A stretch of DNA of 64,000 nucleotides from JBGSMX01 sp963790405 (lineage in GTDB: Bacteria; Actinomycetota; Coriobacteriia; Anaerosomatales; JAGXFU01): contig CAWBOJ010000002.1 in NCBI GenBank assembly GCA_963790405.1, positions 62,001 through 126,000 of the forward strand, written 5' to 3'. The notes beneath the pieces were generated by a model, which made no database searches, was not told the DNA's origin, and worked only from the letters and a program-made list of their open reading frames with translations. Positions 55,519-63,080 of this stretch are shown in pieces. Both the position numbers and the translations under genes were made by a program. Positions within the stretch are counted from its first letter, which is position 1. Each line of letters begins with the position of its first letter.

Positions 55519-56897
55519 TTCGACCCCTCCTCGGCTTGAAGCTTCTGCGTCCAGCCCTCCGGCAAGAGCAGCAGGTATGCGTCCGTGTACTCGGACGCGA
55601 GTTCGCCCCAGTTCGACCCGAAGTACACGTGCGTGCCGTCGGCGTTGATCGCCGCAAACGCCTCGGCGAAGTACTCGGGATCGTCATCCGCGCCCTCGGC
55701 GGTGTAGCAGCGCGTGTGCGCGAGCCGCCAGATGCGGGGCGAGTCCGCAAGCTCGAGCATGAACAGCTGCGTGTCCATCCACGAATGCGTCGGAGCCGCT
55801 CCGCGCGCGCCGTAGGTCGAGACGAGAACCCACCCCGGCGTGTCGACGCAGTTGCCCGAGAAGTGCAGGCCGATGTCGAGGTTGGTGCCGAATGGGATCT
55901 CGAGCAGCGGTGTCTCGTTGCCGGAGTCGAGATCGGCCATCGCGATGAAGTCGGTCGCGGTGTTTTGGTAGACCCACACATCTCGACCGTCGGCGGTGCG
56001 CGCGAAATCACCGTGCGCGTTCGAGCCGTCGGGCAGTCGAAGCCGCGCGTCCAACCCGCGCGAGCACGACAGCATGTACGGCAACGTCTCATACCCGATG
56101 AGCACGCGCTCGCCGGTGGGGCTCATGCCGACCCAGTCGATCTCCTCGGCAAGGTCAGAAGCGTCCAGACGGCCGATGACGCGGTTCCCGGCAAGGTCGT
56201 AGACGACGACGGCACGGGTTGCGAAGTCCTCGTCCCAGACCATGAACGCCCAGTAGCGGCGCGTGAGCGAGGGCTCGCCTTCCGTGCGCGTGCCGATCGC
56301 GTAGGCGTCCGGCACCTCATCTGCGAAATCGTACAGCGTCTCGACGTCACCGGTCGCCAGATCGACGCGCCTCAACTGGGTGCCGCACACGTAGTAGAGC
56401 CCCGTCGGATCCTCGGAGTCCCAACGCGGCTCGGGCTCTTGCACGCAGTCGGCGAAGGGCTCGGCGAGCGAGGTCAGCTCGAACCCGCCCTCCAGCGCAC
56501 ACACGTACCAGTCGCCCCCGTTGCCACGCAGCACCGCAAGCGTGCCGTCGGCGTTTTCCGGGTCGGTTCGCGAGTACTCGTTTTCGATACCCGGCCCGGC
56601 GTAGTCGCCCGCATCGATATCGGTCAGCCGCAGGATCGGCGTGCCGAACACCGGCTCGGTGACCGACGCGCCGCGAGCCGGACGCTCGAGCTCGGGGATA
56701 TCGCGGGCTTCAGTGCCGAGGACGTATGCCGACGCGCCGTCCGGAAGCGGGTTGTGAGCCACGCTCGCAAGCGGGGTCACGGGAGCGGCGGGTTCCGTCT
56801 CGTCGGCCCCGCGCGAAGCAGAAGAGTTCGCGCATCCGAAGCACGCGAACGCCAGAACCGCCACGGCCACGAGGACCGCAATCAGGCGTTTCCCCAC
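55515..56897 (-). CDS. Lipoprotein with beta-propeller (PD40/oligogalacturonate-lyase-like) fold
   Basis: A 460-residue lipoprotein: signal peptide with lipobox CFGC (residue about 20), then a beta-rich domain with propeller character (GTPILRLTDIDAGDYAGPG, WVGMSPTGERVLIGYETLP, SNAHGDFARTADGRDVWVY), closest in feel to the WD40-like/PD40 repeats of oligogalacturonate-lyase-like proteins. The GTG at 56897 has TGAGG upstream. Its stop overlaps the start of the propeller-CWB2 gene by 4 bases. A vapBC pair lies directly upstream on the same strand. Catalysis cannot be shown. Confidence 0.75.
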   Translation of the reverse strand: MGKRLIAVLVAVAVLAFACFGCANSSASRGADETEPAAPVTPLASVAHNPLPDGASAYVLGTEARDIPELERPARGASVTEPVFGTPILRLTDIDAGDYAGPGIENEYSRTDPENADGTLAVLRGNGGDWYVCALEGGFELTSLAEPFADCVQEPEPRWDSEDPTGLYYVCGTQLRRVDLATGDVETLYDFADEVPDAYAIGTRTEGEPSLTRRYWAFMVWDEDFATRAVVVYDLAGNRVIGRLDASDLAEEIDWVGMSPTGERVLIGYETLPYMLSCSRGLDARLRLPDGSNAHGDFARTADGRDVWVYQNTATDFIAMADLDSGNETPLLEIPFGTNLDIGLHFSGNCVDTPGWVLVSTYGARGAAPTHSWMDTQLFMLELADSPRIWRLAHTRCYTAEGADDDPEYFAEAFAAINADGTHVYFGSNWGELASEYTDAYLLLLPEGWTQKLQAEEGSK

Positions 56898-56992
56898 GAA
56901 ATCGGCCTCACAGGATCGACGTGCGCTCCGGCCCCTGAACGGAAGGCACCTGTCGATGATATACCCGCGAACCGCTGTCCGTCGCGGCTCGG

Positions 56993-57400
56993 CTACGCCC
57001 CCAGCAGCCGCACTCGCGGGTGGCGCGCGTGCGCCCGGGCATCGGCCGAGTACAGTGGCGCATCCAGCAGATCGGCCAGACCTGCCGAGAAGGCGTCGTA
57101 GAGCGCACATCCGTACTCCGCGCGAACCCGTGTCGCAGCCTCGACCAGCTCGTCGCCAAGCGGCACCGTGATCAGATCGAGTGCGGCGAGATCGCGCCAG
57201 ATGCGAGGCGTGTCTTCAGGCTGGCGATCGCGTGTTGCCGCTCGCAGAACCTCGTATGCGAAAAGCGAGTCCACGGCCACGACGATCTCGCCGGCGACGT
57301 GGCGGCGCACGATCTCACGCGCCGCCGCAGACTCGGCTTCGTTGCGAAACCACTTGACGCCAACCGACGCATCGAGCACACACACCGGGACGCCGCTCAC
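56993..57400 (-). CDS. VapC-type PIN-domain toxin
   Basis: A 135-residue PIN-domain protein (CVLDASVGVKWF at the start, SLFAYEVLRAA, CALYDAFSAGLADLL and LYSADARAH), a predicted endoribonuclease. Start overlaps the antitoxin stop by 4 bases. It is followed by the lipoprotein gene at 96 bases. The N-terminal VLDASVGVKWF segment is almost shared with the toxin at 61.2-61.6 kb, so the two are paralogues. Confidence 0.87.
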   Translation of the reverse strand: MSGVPVCVLDASVGVKWFRNEAESAAAREIVRRHVAGEIVVAVDSLFAYEVLRAATRDRQPEDTPRIWRDLAALDLITVPLGDELVEAATRVRAEYGCALYDAFSAGLADLLDAPLYSADARAHARHPRVRLLGA

Positions 57401-57696
57401 TCGGGCACCCCGCGCCCATCGGCGCGCAGTGCGCGAAGCTTCTCAATCGCAGACGGCTCGAGTGCGGTGCCCGGATCGGCATCGTATTCGTCGGCGAAGC
57501 GCTGCATGTCTTCGAGCGCGAGAGTGGCCTCGCGGCGAAACGTCTGCTCGCTCGCATGTGCCTTCTTGCGCACGACGTAGTCGGTCACAGCTTCTTCGAC
57601 CACAGCGCTTCGGCTCAGACGCGAACGTTCGGCCGCATCATCGAGCTCGTCGAGCAGCCAGTCGGAAATGGCGATGGCGACCTTCTTCTTCGGCAT
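57397..57696 (-). CDS. VapB-type ribbon-helix-helix antitoxin
   Basis: A 99-residue antitoxin: KKKVAIAISDWLLDELDDAA then SRLSRSAVVEEAVTDYVVRK form the ribbon-helix-helix, followed by an acidic, toxin-binding tail. It is coupled to vapC by ATGA. Two CGTTCATACC repeats lie 25-45 bases upstream and may be its binding sites. It diverges from the second ECF sigma gene. Confidence 0.85.
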   Translation of the reverse strand: MPKKKVAIAISDWLLDELDDAAERSRLSRSAVVEEAVTDYVVRKKAHASEQTFRREATLALEDMQRFADEYDADPGTALEPSAIEKLRALRADGRGVPE

Positions 57697-57768
57697 AGCG
57701 AACTCCTCGGCACGGCGCGTTCATACCATTCGTTCATACCCCTGTGGCGACGGGTCCGTCAAGGGACT

Positions 57769-57804
57769 GTGACTTTCTCCGCATCTGAGAGCGTCATACT
57801 CTTT
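57769..57804 (+). promoter_or_regulatory. Putative ECF sigma promoter, copy 2
   Basis: TGTGACTT, 16 bases, then CGTCATACTCTT: the same blocks as upstream of the paralogous sigma gene (49128-49162). It lies 38 bases before the GTG start. Conservation of the boxes against a diverged spacer supports function. Confidence 0.65.
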
Positions 57805-57841
57805 GAGGGGGCGGATTCGACGGCGCGGGGAGGGGGTGTGC

Positions 57842-58399
57842 GTGGACCAGGCCCGGTTCGAGCAGGCATGGAAGCGACATAGCAGCGCGGTCTGCCACTA
57901 CTGCGCATTCTCGACCGGTTCGCGCGAGGATGCCGAGGACCTCACCGTCGAGACGTTCTCGCGCCTGCTGCGCTCCGGTGGCCGCGTCAACGCCGAGAAG
58001 CTCGAAGCGTGGCTGTTCGCGGTCGCCCGCAACCTATGCGCGAGCCATCACCGCTCCCGGTTCCGCTCGCAAGGACTCCTCCAGCGCGTGATCGCCGTCG
58101 ACCCACCCTCGCAGATTGCCGCAGATCAGGCGTGGCGCGACCCCGAGCTGTGGGCACACGTGCGCGCTTTGGACGAGCGATCGCGGCTCGCCGTCTATCT
58201 GCGAGTAGTCGAGGACCGGTCATTCGCCCAGGTTGCAGCCGCCATGGGCGTGTCGAACGGCGCAGCCAAGATGACCTACTACCGGGCACTCGAACGCGTC
58301 CGCACTTCTATCGCGGCCGAGCAGGCCGCATGCCCTGACGACGCCCCGGCATTCGAGAGCGCCGCCGCTCCTGTGGGAGGTGTCAGCGATGCAGAATGA
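57842..58399 (+). CDS. ECF sigma factor, paralogue
   Basis: A 185-residue sigma factor clearly paralogous to the one at 48.5-49.1 kb (shared CHYCAFSTGSREDAEDLT, VRALDERSRLAVYLRVVEDR). Regions 2 and 4 are complete. The GTG at 57842 follows GGGGAGGGGG. It overlaps the downstream membrane-protein gene by 11 bases, exactly as in the first pair. Possible cross-talk between the two pairs through a common promoter motif. Confidence 0.9.
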   Translation: MDQARFEQAWKRHSSAVCHYCAFSTGSREDAEDLTVETFSRLLRSGGRVNAEKLEAWLFAVARNLCASHHRSRFRSQGLLQRVIAVDPPSQIAADQAWRDPELWAHVRALDERSRLAVYLRVVEDRSFAQVAAAMGVSNGAAKMTYYRALERVRTSIAAEQAACPDDAPAFESAAAPVGGVSDAE

Positions 58400-59734
58400 A
58401 GACCACAGCCCCACACCCGACGCGCTGGAGCAGCAGTTGCGCGCCGGAGCCCCCGTCAAGCCCACCGCCGCCGAGCTCGATGCCGCCCGCGAACGAGTTG
58501 CGGCATCAGCGCCCTCGCGACGTCGCGGCCGTCTGGCACTCCGCATCGCGACCGTCCTCGCACTGGCCGCAATCGTGGGAGTCGGGGCGTTGGTCGCGAC
58601 CAACGAATCCTCTGCACCGGCGTTCGCCTACGACGAGGCGGCCGACGTACTGCTGCCCGAAGACGCTGTGCTGAAGGTGCGGCTGGAGACTGTTGAATCG
58701 TCGATGGATCCCGGCTCGTTCGCCGAGCCCGAGGGCGATCCGACACCGGAGATCACATACTGGATCGACGCGGCAGAAGATCGGTCGCGCACAGAGTACG
58801 GCGACACGACGTGTGTACGATCCAAGCCGACGGACGTACGCGGAACGTCGCTCGAGCGTCCGACTCGGACTCGTCGTTTGTCGTGATCGTGGAGGATCCC
58901 ACGGAAACGTCGATCATGGCGACCGATCAGATGACCTCACTTCTGCCGTGGATCGACGACTTCTCGCGCGGAATCCGCGAAGGCGATTGTGAACTCACGG
59001 AAGAACTGACGGATGACGGCGAGGAAGTCTGGCATGTGGTCCGAGAAGAGGAGCTGCACGATAGCCCACAGCCCGGCATACTCCGAACAGAGATCATGAT
59101 GCGCAAGAGCGACTACCGCCCCCTCACGATCAGGACCACGGCATTGGACCTCGAGGGAAACGTGGTTGTGTTCTGGGTCATGGAGATCACCGAGTGGGAG
59201 CAGCACAAGCGAAGCGACATTCCGGAGGGGTTCTTCGACCCCGACTCGCTCGACGATCCAACGGCCGTCCAGCGAATCGGCTACGTCGCCAATGACCCCC
59301 GTATCGACTCGTTCTCGGAGTTCGACGCGTGGTACCTGGGACGCGCCAGCTCGGTCGGTCCACTCGTAGGCGCCCGATATCAGACACCATATGGAGACGA
59401 GCCCGCGATCTGGATCACGACGCCATCACCTACACCTACGGGGATGAACTCCGAGCTGCACGGCGCGCCCATCTTCTCCAGTACCCCGGCGACCAACGTA
59501 AAGGTGACCACCTTCGGGACACGCGATCAGACCGCCATCAGCACCTGGTGGGACTCCGTTTCCAGCGTCGAAGAACCCGAGCGAACAGGCGTCGCGGGCG
59601 CTCGGTACTACCGCATGTGTGTGGGCGAGTCGTGGGCAATGGCGCTCACGATCATCGACGAGCAGCCGATCGTGATCCAGGCGCCCGACGAGGCGACCGT
59701 GCTCGAAGCGCTCGCGGCGCTACAGCCGCTGTAG
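58389..59734 (+). CDS. Single-span membrane protein, putative anti-sigma factor, one frameshift
   Basis: About 447 residues after removing two extra bases in a GTGTGT tract near 58810-58816. Layout matches its paralogue at 47.2-48.5 kb: short cytoplasmic N-terminus, one membrane helix (ALRIATVLALAAIVGVGALV), a large outer domain with SAPAFAYDEAADVLLPEDA and MMRKSDYRPLTIRTTALD. The ATG overlaps the sigma gene by 11 bases. No zinc-ligand motif. Length is 3n+2. Dinucleotide slippage could be real and would truncate the protein after the membrane helix, leaving the sigma-binding end. Confidence 0.72.
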
Positions 59735-59764
59735 GCGTCAGCTCCGTCGCTCTTCGCTCGCCGC

Positions 59765-61228
59765 CTACCCCACGCGCCACACGTGCACGACCGGACGCGC
59801 GTCATCGGCGAAGAGTTCGAGCACGTACACGAGCCCGTTCGCGCGATCGAACGCCACGTCCCCGATCCGGAAGCGGCGCTGGTCGCCGGTGCCGAGCATC
59901 TCGGCCTCGATGCCGCTCGGGTTCTGGAACAGCTGCTCGTCGATATCGAGGTACGCGTAGGGCTGCGGCTCCCACGGCTCCATCTCGCCGCCTGCGACAC
60001 GCGCGAGGTCGGCCGGGTCGTAGAGGATGATGCGAGCGTCGAAGCGCGCACTCCACCAGCCGCGCAGCGACGCCGGGTTGTCGCAGGTCAGGCTCTCCTC
60101 GTCGGCAACCGGCTTGCCGTCGGCTGTGCGGCACAGCGGGTAGGAGCCGATCAGCTCCTCCTCGACGCACGGGTACTCGGGCCCGGCCGGGTTCACGTAG
60201 CCGTACCAGTAGCGCGAGCCGGTGGCCTTCGTGCCGGCGAACATGACCGCCGAGGAGCCCGATCCGGTCGTGAGCCACGCGCCGCCGCCCCACTCGTCGG
60301 CGTGCTGGTAGCCGTCGAGACAGCGCTCGATGTCCTCGGTCTCGTCGGATTTCGCGTACGCGAGCAGGGTGATCTCCTCGAGGTGCGTCTGCGGCGCAGC
60401 CGGCGTGCCGGCCTCATCGGTCCACGGCACGTAGGCGTAGAGCTGCGGCCCCATGCCTCCCCAGCCGCCGTCGCGGTAGCGCCCCGTCGCCAGCGGCCGC
60501 CCACCCACGTAGCGATCGGCCCACTCGGCAGGTATCTCGAACAGGTAGTCGTTCACGCTGTGCGGCGACTGATCGCCGATGAACCACGGCCCCTGCATAT
60601 CGGGCGCCGACAGGTCAGGTGAGAAGTACGCGTGCGAGGCGATGCTGGTGGCCGAGTCGTCTTGCAGATGCTGGCCCCAGGCCAGATGGATGCGCGGCCC
60701 GGTTTCGGGACGGTCGAGGTACTCCATCCCCGCGCGAGGGATCTCGTCGAGGCCGGGGAACCAACCGGCCGCCACATCGGCGAAGGGCTGCACGAACGTC
60801 GCCTGGCCGAGCTCGCCGACCGAGTCCGCGATGACCGGCGCAGGAATCGAGATCTCCGCGACCTGGTTGCCATCGGGCAGCTCGCCGTATGCCAGCCGCG
60901 GATGGCCCATCACGAACAGCGAGCCGGGAGTGCCGTCGTCGGCGCCACCCGCGTCGCCGTCCGGATCGAACGTCATCGCCTCGCCGCTGTATGCGAACGC
61001 ACGTGGCCGCTCGGCGTCATCGGGCAAGCGGAATGCGCCAAGGTACTCGAAATCCTCGGGCTGCACGAGCTGCCCCGAGCTGTCCGAGGAGGATTGCTCG
61101 GCGGGTGCTGGAGACGTCGAGCCGGCGTCAGAGGACGACTCGGCAGGCCCGCTGCAACCTGCGGCTATCATGGCAAGCGCCAGCAACGCCACCGCGAGCG
61201 AGCGCACCCTCATACGGTCTTGAGTCAT
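59765..61228 (-). CDS. Lipoprotein of unknown function with beta-propeller look
   Basis: A 487-residue lipoprotein: signal peptide with lipobox AAGC (near residue 25), serine-rich linker, then a 420-residue domain (PEDFEYLGAFRLPDDAERP, ARIILYDPADLARVAGGEME, IGDVAFDRANGLVYVLELFA) that looks like repeated blades. I recognise no named family. GAGGAGG precedes the start. A vapBC pair ends 10 bases upstream on the same strand, copying the arrangement of the lipoprotein at 55.5-56.9 kb. It is convergent with the anti-sigma-like gene. Confidence 0.72.
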   Translation of the reverse strand: MTQDRMRVRSLAVALLALAMIAAGCSGPAESSSDAGSTSPAPAEQSSSDSSGQLVQPEDFEYLGAFRLPDDAERPRAFAYSGEAMTFDPDGDAGGADDGTPGSLFVMGHPRLAYGELPDGNQVAEISIPAPVIADSVGELGQATFVQPFADVAAGWFPGLDEIPRAGMEYLDRPETGPRIHLAWGQHLQDDSATSIASHAYFSPDLSAPDMQGPWFIGDQSPHSVNDYLFEIPAEWADRYVGGRPLATGRYRDGGWGGMGPQLYAYVPWTDEAGTPAAPQTHLEEITLLAYAKSDETEDIERCLDGYQHADEWGGGAWLTTGSGSSAVMFAGTKATGSRYWYGYVNPAGPEYPCVEEELIGSYPLCRTADGKPVADEESLTCDNPASLRGWWSARFDARIILYDPADLARVAGGEMEPWEPQPYAYLDIDEQLFQNPSGIEAEMLGTGDQRRFRIGDVAFDRANGLVYVLELFADDARPVVHVWRVG

Positions 61229-61238
61229 CACGCCCTCC

Positions 61239-61640
61239 TCAGCCGAGCAGCATCACTCCTGCAACCGAACCATGGGCACGCCGGTCCGCCGAGACCAGCG
61301 TACAGCCGAGATGTTCGGCGAGTGCCGGGGCCGCCGCGTCGTAGAGCGTGCACCCGAGCGTCCCCGCGATGTCGATCGTGCGAGTGAGCATCTCCGCGTC
61401 CGGGGTCGCAACAGCCAGATCGTCGGCGAGCAGACTCTCCCAGACAGACCGTGCACCCGTGACACCGAAGTGCCGCCGCGCCACGTCGAGCACCTCGTAG
61501 AGGAAGAGCACCGGCACCGCGATCCGTATCGTGCCCGCTGCGTGCCGCCGCAGCAGGTCGCGCGCCTCAGCAGAACCCGGCTCGTCGCAGAACCACTTCA
61601 CCCCCACCGAGGCATCGAGCACCAGCGCAGCGTCCGTCAC
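61239..61640 (-). CDS. VapC-type PIN-domain toxin
   Basis: A 133-residue PIN-domain protein (LVLDASVGVKWFCDEPGS, LFLYEVLDVA, CTLYDAAAPALAEHLG, LVSADRRAH). Predicted endoribonuclease. The ATG overlaps the antitoxin stop by 4 bases, and the lipoprotein gene follows after 10 bases, close enough for one transcript. Confidence 0.88.
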   Translation of the reverse strand: MTDAALVLDASVGVKWFCDEPGSAEARDLLRRHAAGTIRIAVPVLFLYEVLDVARRHFGVTGARSVWESLLADDLAVATPDAEMLTRTIDIAGTLGCTLYDAAAPALAEHLGCTLVSADRRAHGSVAGVMLLG

Positions 61641-61915
61641 GATGACTCGCCCTCAAGCGGCCCTCTGATCTCGCGTAGGATCTCGAGACTGGGACGCCCG
61701 TCCAAGCTGGGTGTGCGGGCAAGCTCCTCGAACAGCGCGAGCGAACGGTCCACCGCCTCCTTGCGTGCCACGTCGGCGTCCGCCGACTGCGCCTGGGCCA
61801 GATAGCGCGCCGAAGCCTCCCGAATCACGCTGCTGCGCGATTGATCCAACTCCTGAGCGCGAGTGTCGATCTGCGCGAGCAGTTCATCGGGCAGAAATAT
61901 GGTGAGTTTCGCCAT
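61637..61915 (-). CDS. VapB-type antitoxin
   Basis: A 92-residue antitoxin (KLTIFLPDELLAQIDTRAQE then LDQSRSSVIREASARYLAQA as ribbon-helix-helix). AAGGAGG is 7 bases before the ATG at 61915; a GTG at 61921 is the alternative. A strong dyad (61929-61962) lies upstream and fits autorepression by the VapBC complex. Confidence 0.86.
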   Translation of the reverse strand: MAKLTIFLPDELLAQIDTRAQELDQSRSSVIREASARYLAQAQSADADVARKEAVDRSLALFEELARTPSLDGRPSLEILREIRGPLEGESS

Positions 61916-61928
61916 GGCCACGCCTCCT

Positions 61929-61962
61929 TGTCATACCCCATATCATACTCCGAGGTATGACA
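61929..61962. promoter_or_regulatory. Probable VapBC operator
   Basis: TGTCATACC and GGTATGACA form a perfect 9-base dyad separated by 16 bases, which also contain ATCATAC, a partial third half-site. It overlaps the expected promoter of the antitoxin gene. Confidence 0.65.
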
Positions 61963-62031
61963 TTAGCGAAGCACGCAGCGTCCCCCCTGACAATGTCCAC
62001 TAGGGAGCGCCAAGGCTCCCCGCGCTATGCC

Positions 62032-62796
62032 CTATGCGCTCAACCACCCCGCGTCGGCCGGCACGATCGCGCCGTTGATCATGGAAGCGTCGTCACTGGC
62101 CAGGAACAGCGCGAGCTTCGCGATGTCGACAGCCTTGAGCTGACCGGGAATCGCCGCGTAGTAGGTGTTGCACCGCGCAGAGCCTGCTGGGTCCATCTTC
62201 TCGGGATCCACGCTCGCCATGATGTTGGTCTCCACCGCGCCTGCGGCGATCGCGTTGCAGCGGATGCCCTCCTGGCAGTAGCGGAATGCGGTCTGCTTGG
62301 TCATGCCCACGAGCCCGTGCTTGGACACCGTGTAGGCCAGACCCGCCGCGCCGCCGCCCACGCCTGCGACCGAGGCGGTGTTCACGATCGCGCCTCCGCC
62401 GCTTTCCTTCATCGCCGGAATCGCTTTGCGCGTCAGGTACATCGGCCCGTTCAGATTGATGCCGAGGACACGTTCCCACATCTCGTTGGACAGCTCCGCC
62501 GCCCCGTGGTTGTTGTCCATGACGCCGGCATTGTTGCACAGGATGTCGATGCGTCCGTAGGACTCGATCGCCTTGTCGATGATCGCCTCGGCCTGCGCCT
62601 GGTCGGCCACATTGCCCTGGATGCCGACGATCGCGCCGCCGTTGGCGCCCACTTCGGCGACAGCTGCGTCGAGCGCTTCTTGGTTCCAGTCAGCGGCGAC
62701 GACCTTCGCGCCTTCGGCGACGAACAGCTCGGCCATTGCGCGGCCCATGCCAGACGCCGCACCGGTGATGACAGCTACTTTCCCCTCGAGTCGCAT
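62032..62796 (-). CDS. Short-chain dehydrogenase/reductase (SDR)
   Basis: A 254-residue classical SDR: cofactor motif TGAASGMG, NNAG-type loop (NNAGVMDN), catalytic serine in NTASVAGVG and YXXXK as YTVSK. Cofactor choice is hinted by a DW after the second strand, which favours NAD(H). Relatives are 3-oxoacyl-ACP reductases and secondary-alcohol dehydrogenases; the substrate is unknown. GAGGGG precedes the ATG at 62796. It stands alone, divergent from the secreted protein that follows. Confidence 0.88.
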   Translation of the reverse strand: MRLEGKVAVITGAASGMGRAMAELFVAEGAKVVAADWNQEALDAAVAEVGANGGAIVGIQGNVADQAQAEAIIDKAIESYGRIDILCNNAGVMDNNHGAAELSNEMWERVLGINLNGPMYLTRKAIPAMKESGGGAIVNTASVAGVGGGAAGLAYTVSKHGLVGMTKQTAFRYCQEGIRCNAIAAGAVETNIMASVDPEKMDPAGSARCNTYYAAIPGQLKAVDIAKLALFLASDDASMINGAIVPADAGWLSA

Positions 62797-63080
62797 GCGC
62801 GAACACCCCTCTCTCTTGCAGCCCGTGTGACCACGGGTGCCCTCATGTCCCAAGCGGGACAAGCACGTGCCTCTATCTTGTTCCCAACCAAACGCCTGGC
62901 GAATGCACGTCCCTCGGCGAAAGGACAAGCTGCCGACGATACCTGCCGAGGAGAGTGCGTGCCCCAGCGCCTTCGCCGCAGCCTCGAGCGGCCCCAAAAG
63001 AGTCCCGATCTGCGTCGCCGAGGGTATAGACCCGCTATCGGGTGGACGGAGGGGCCGTCCACCGAGGGGAGGGGCTTATC

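Noticed and set aside
55077..57101. A 674-codon open frame antisense to the propeller and lipoprotein genes
   Set aside because: Its translation is arginine/proline-rich and repetitive, the usual shadow of GC-rich coding on the other strand; the minus-strand genes have signal peptides, motifs and ribosome sites.
62002..62021. GGGAGC/GCTCCC hairpin as a terminator after the SDR gene
   Set aside because: Short stem and no T run on the minus strand; kept out of the feature list.
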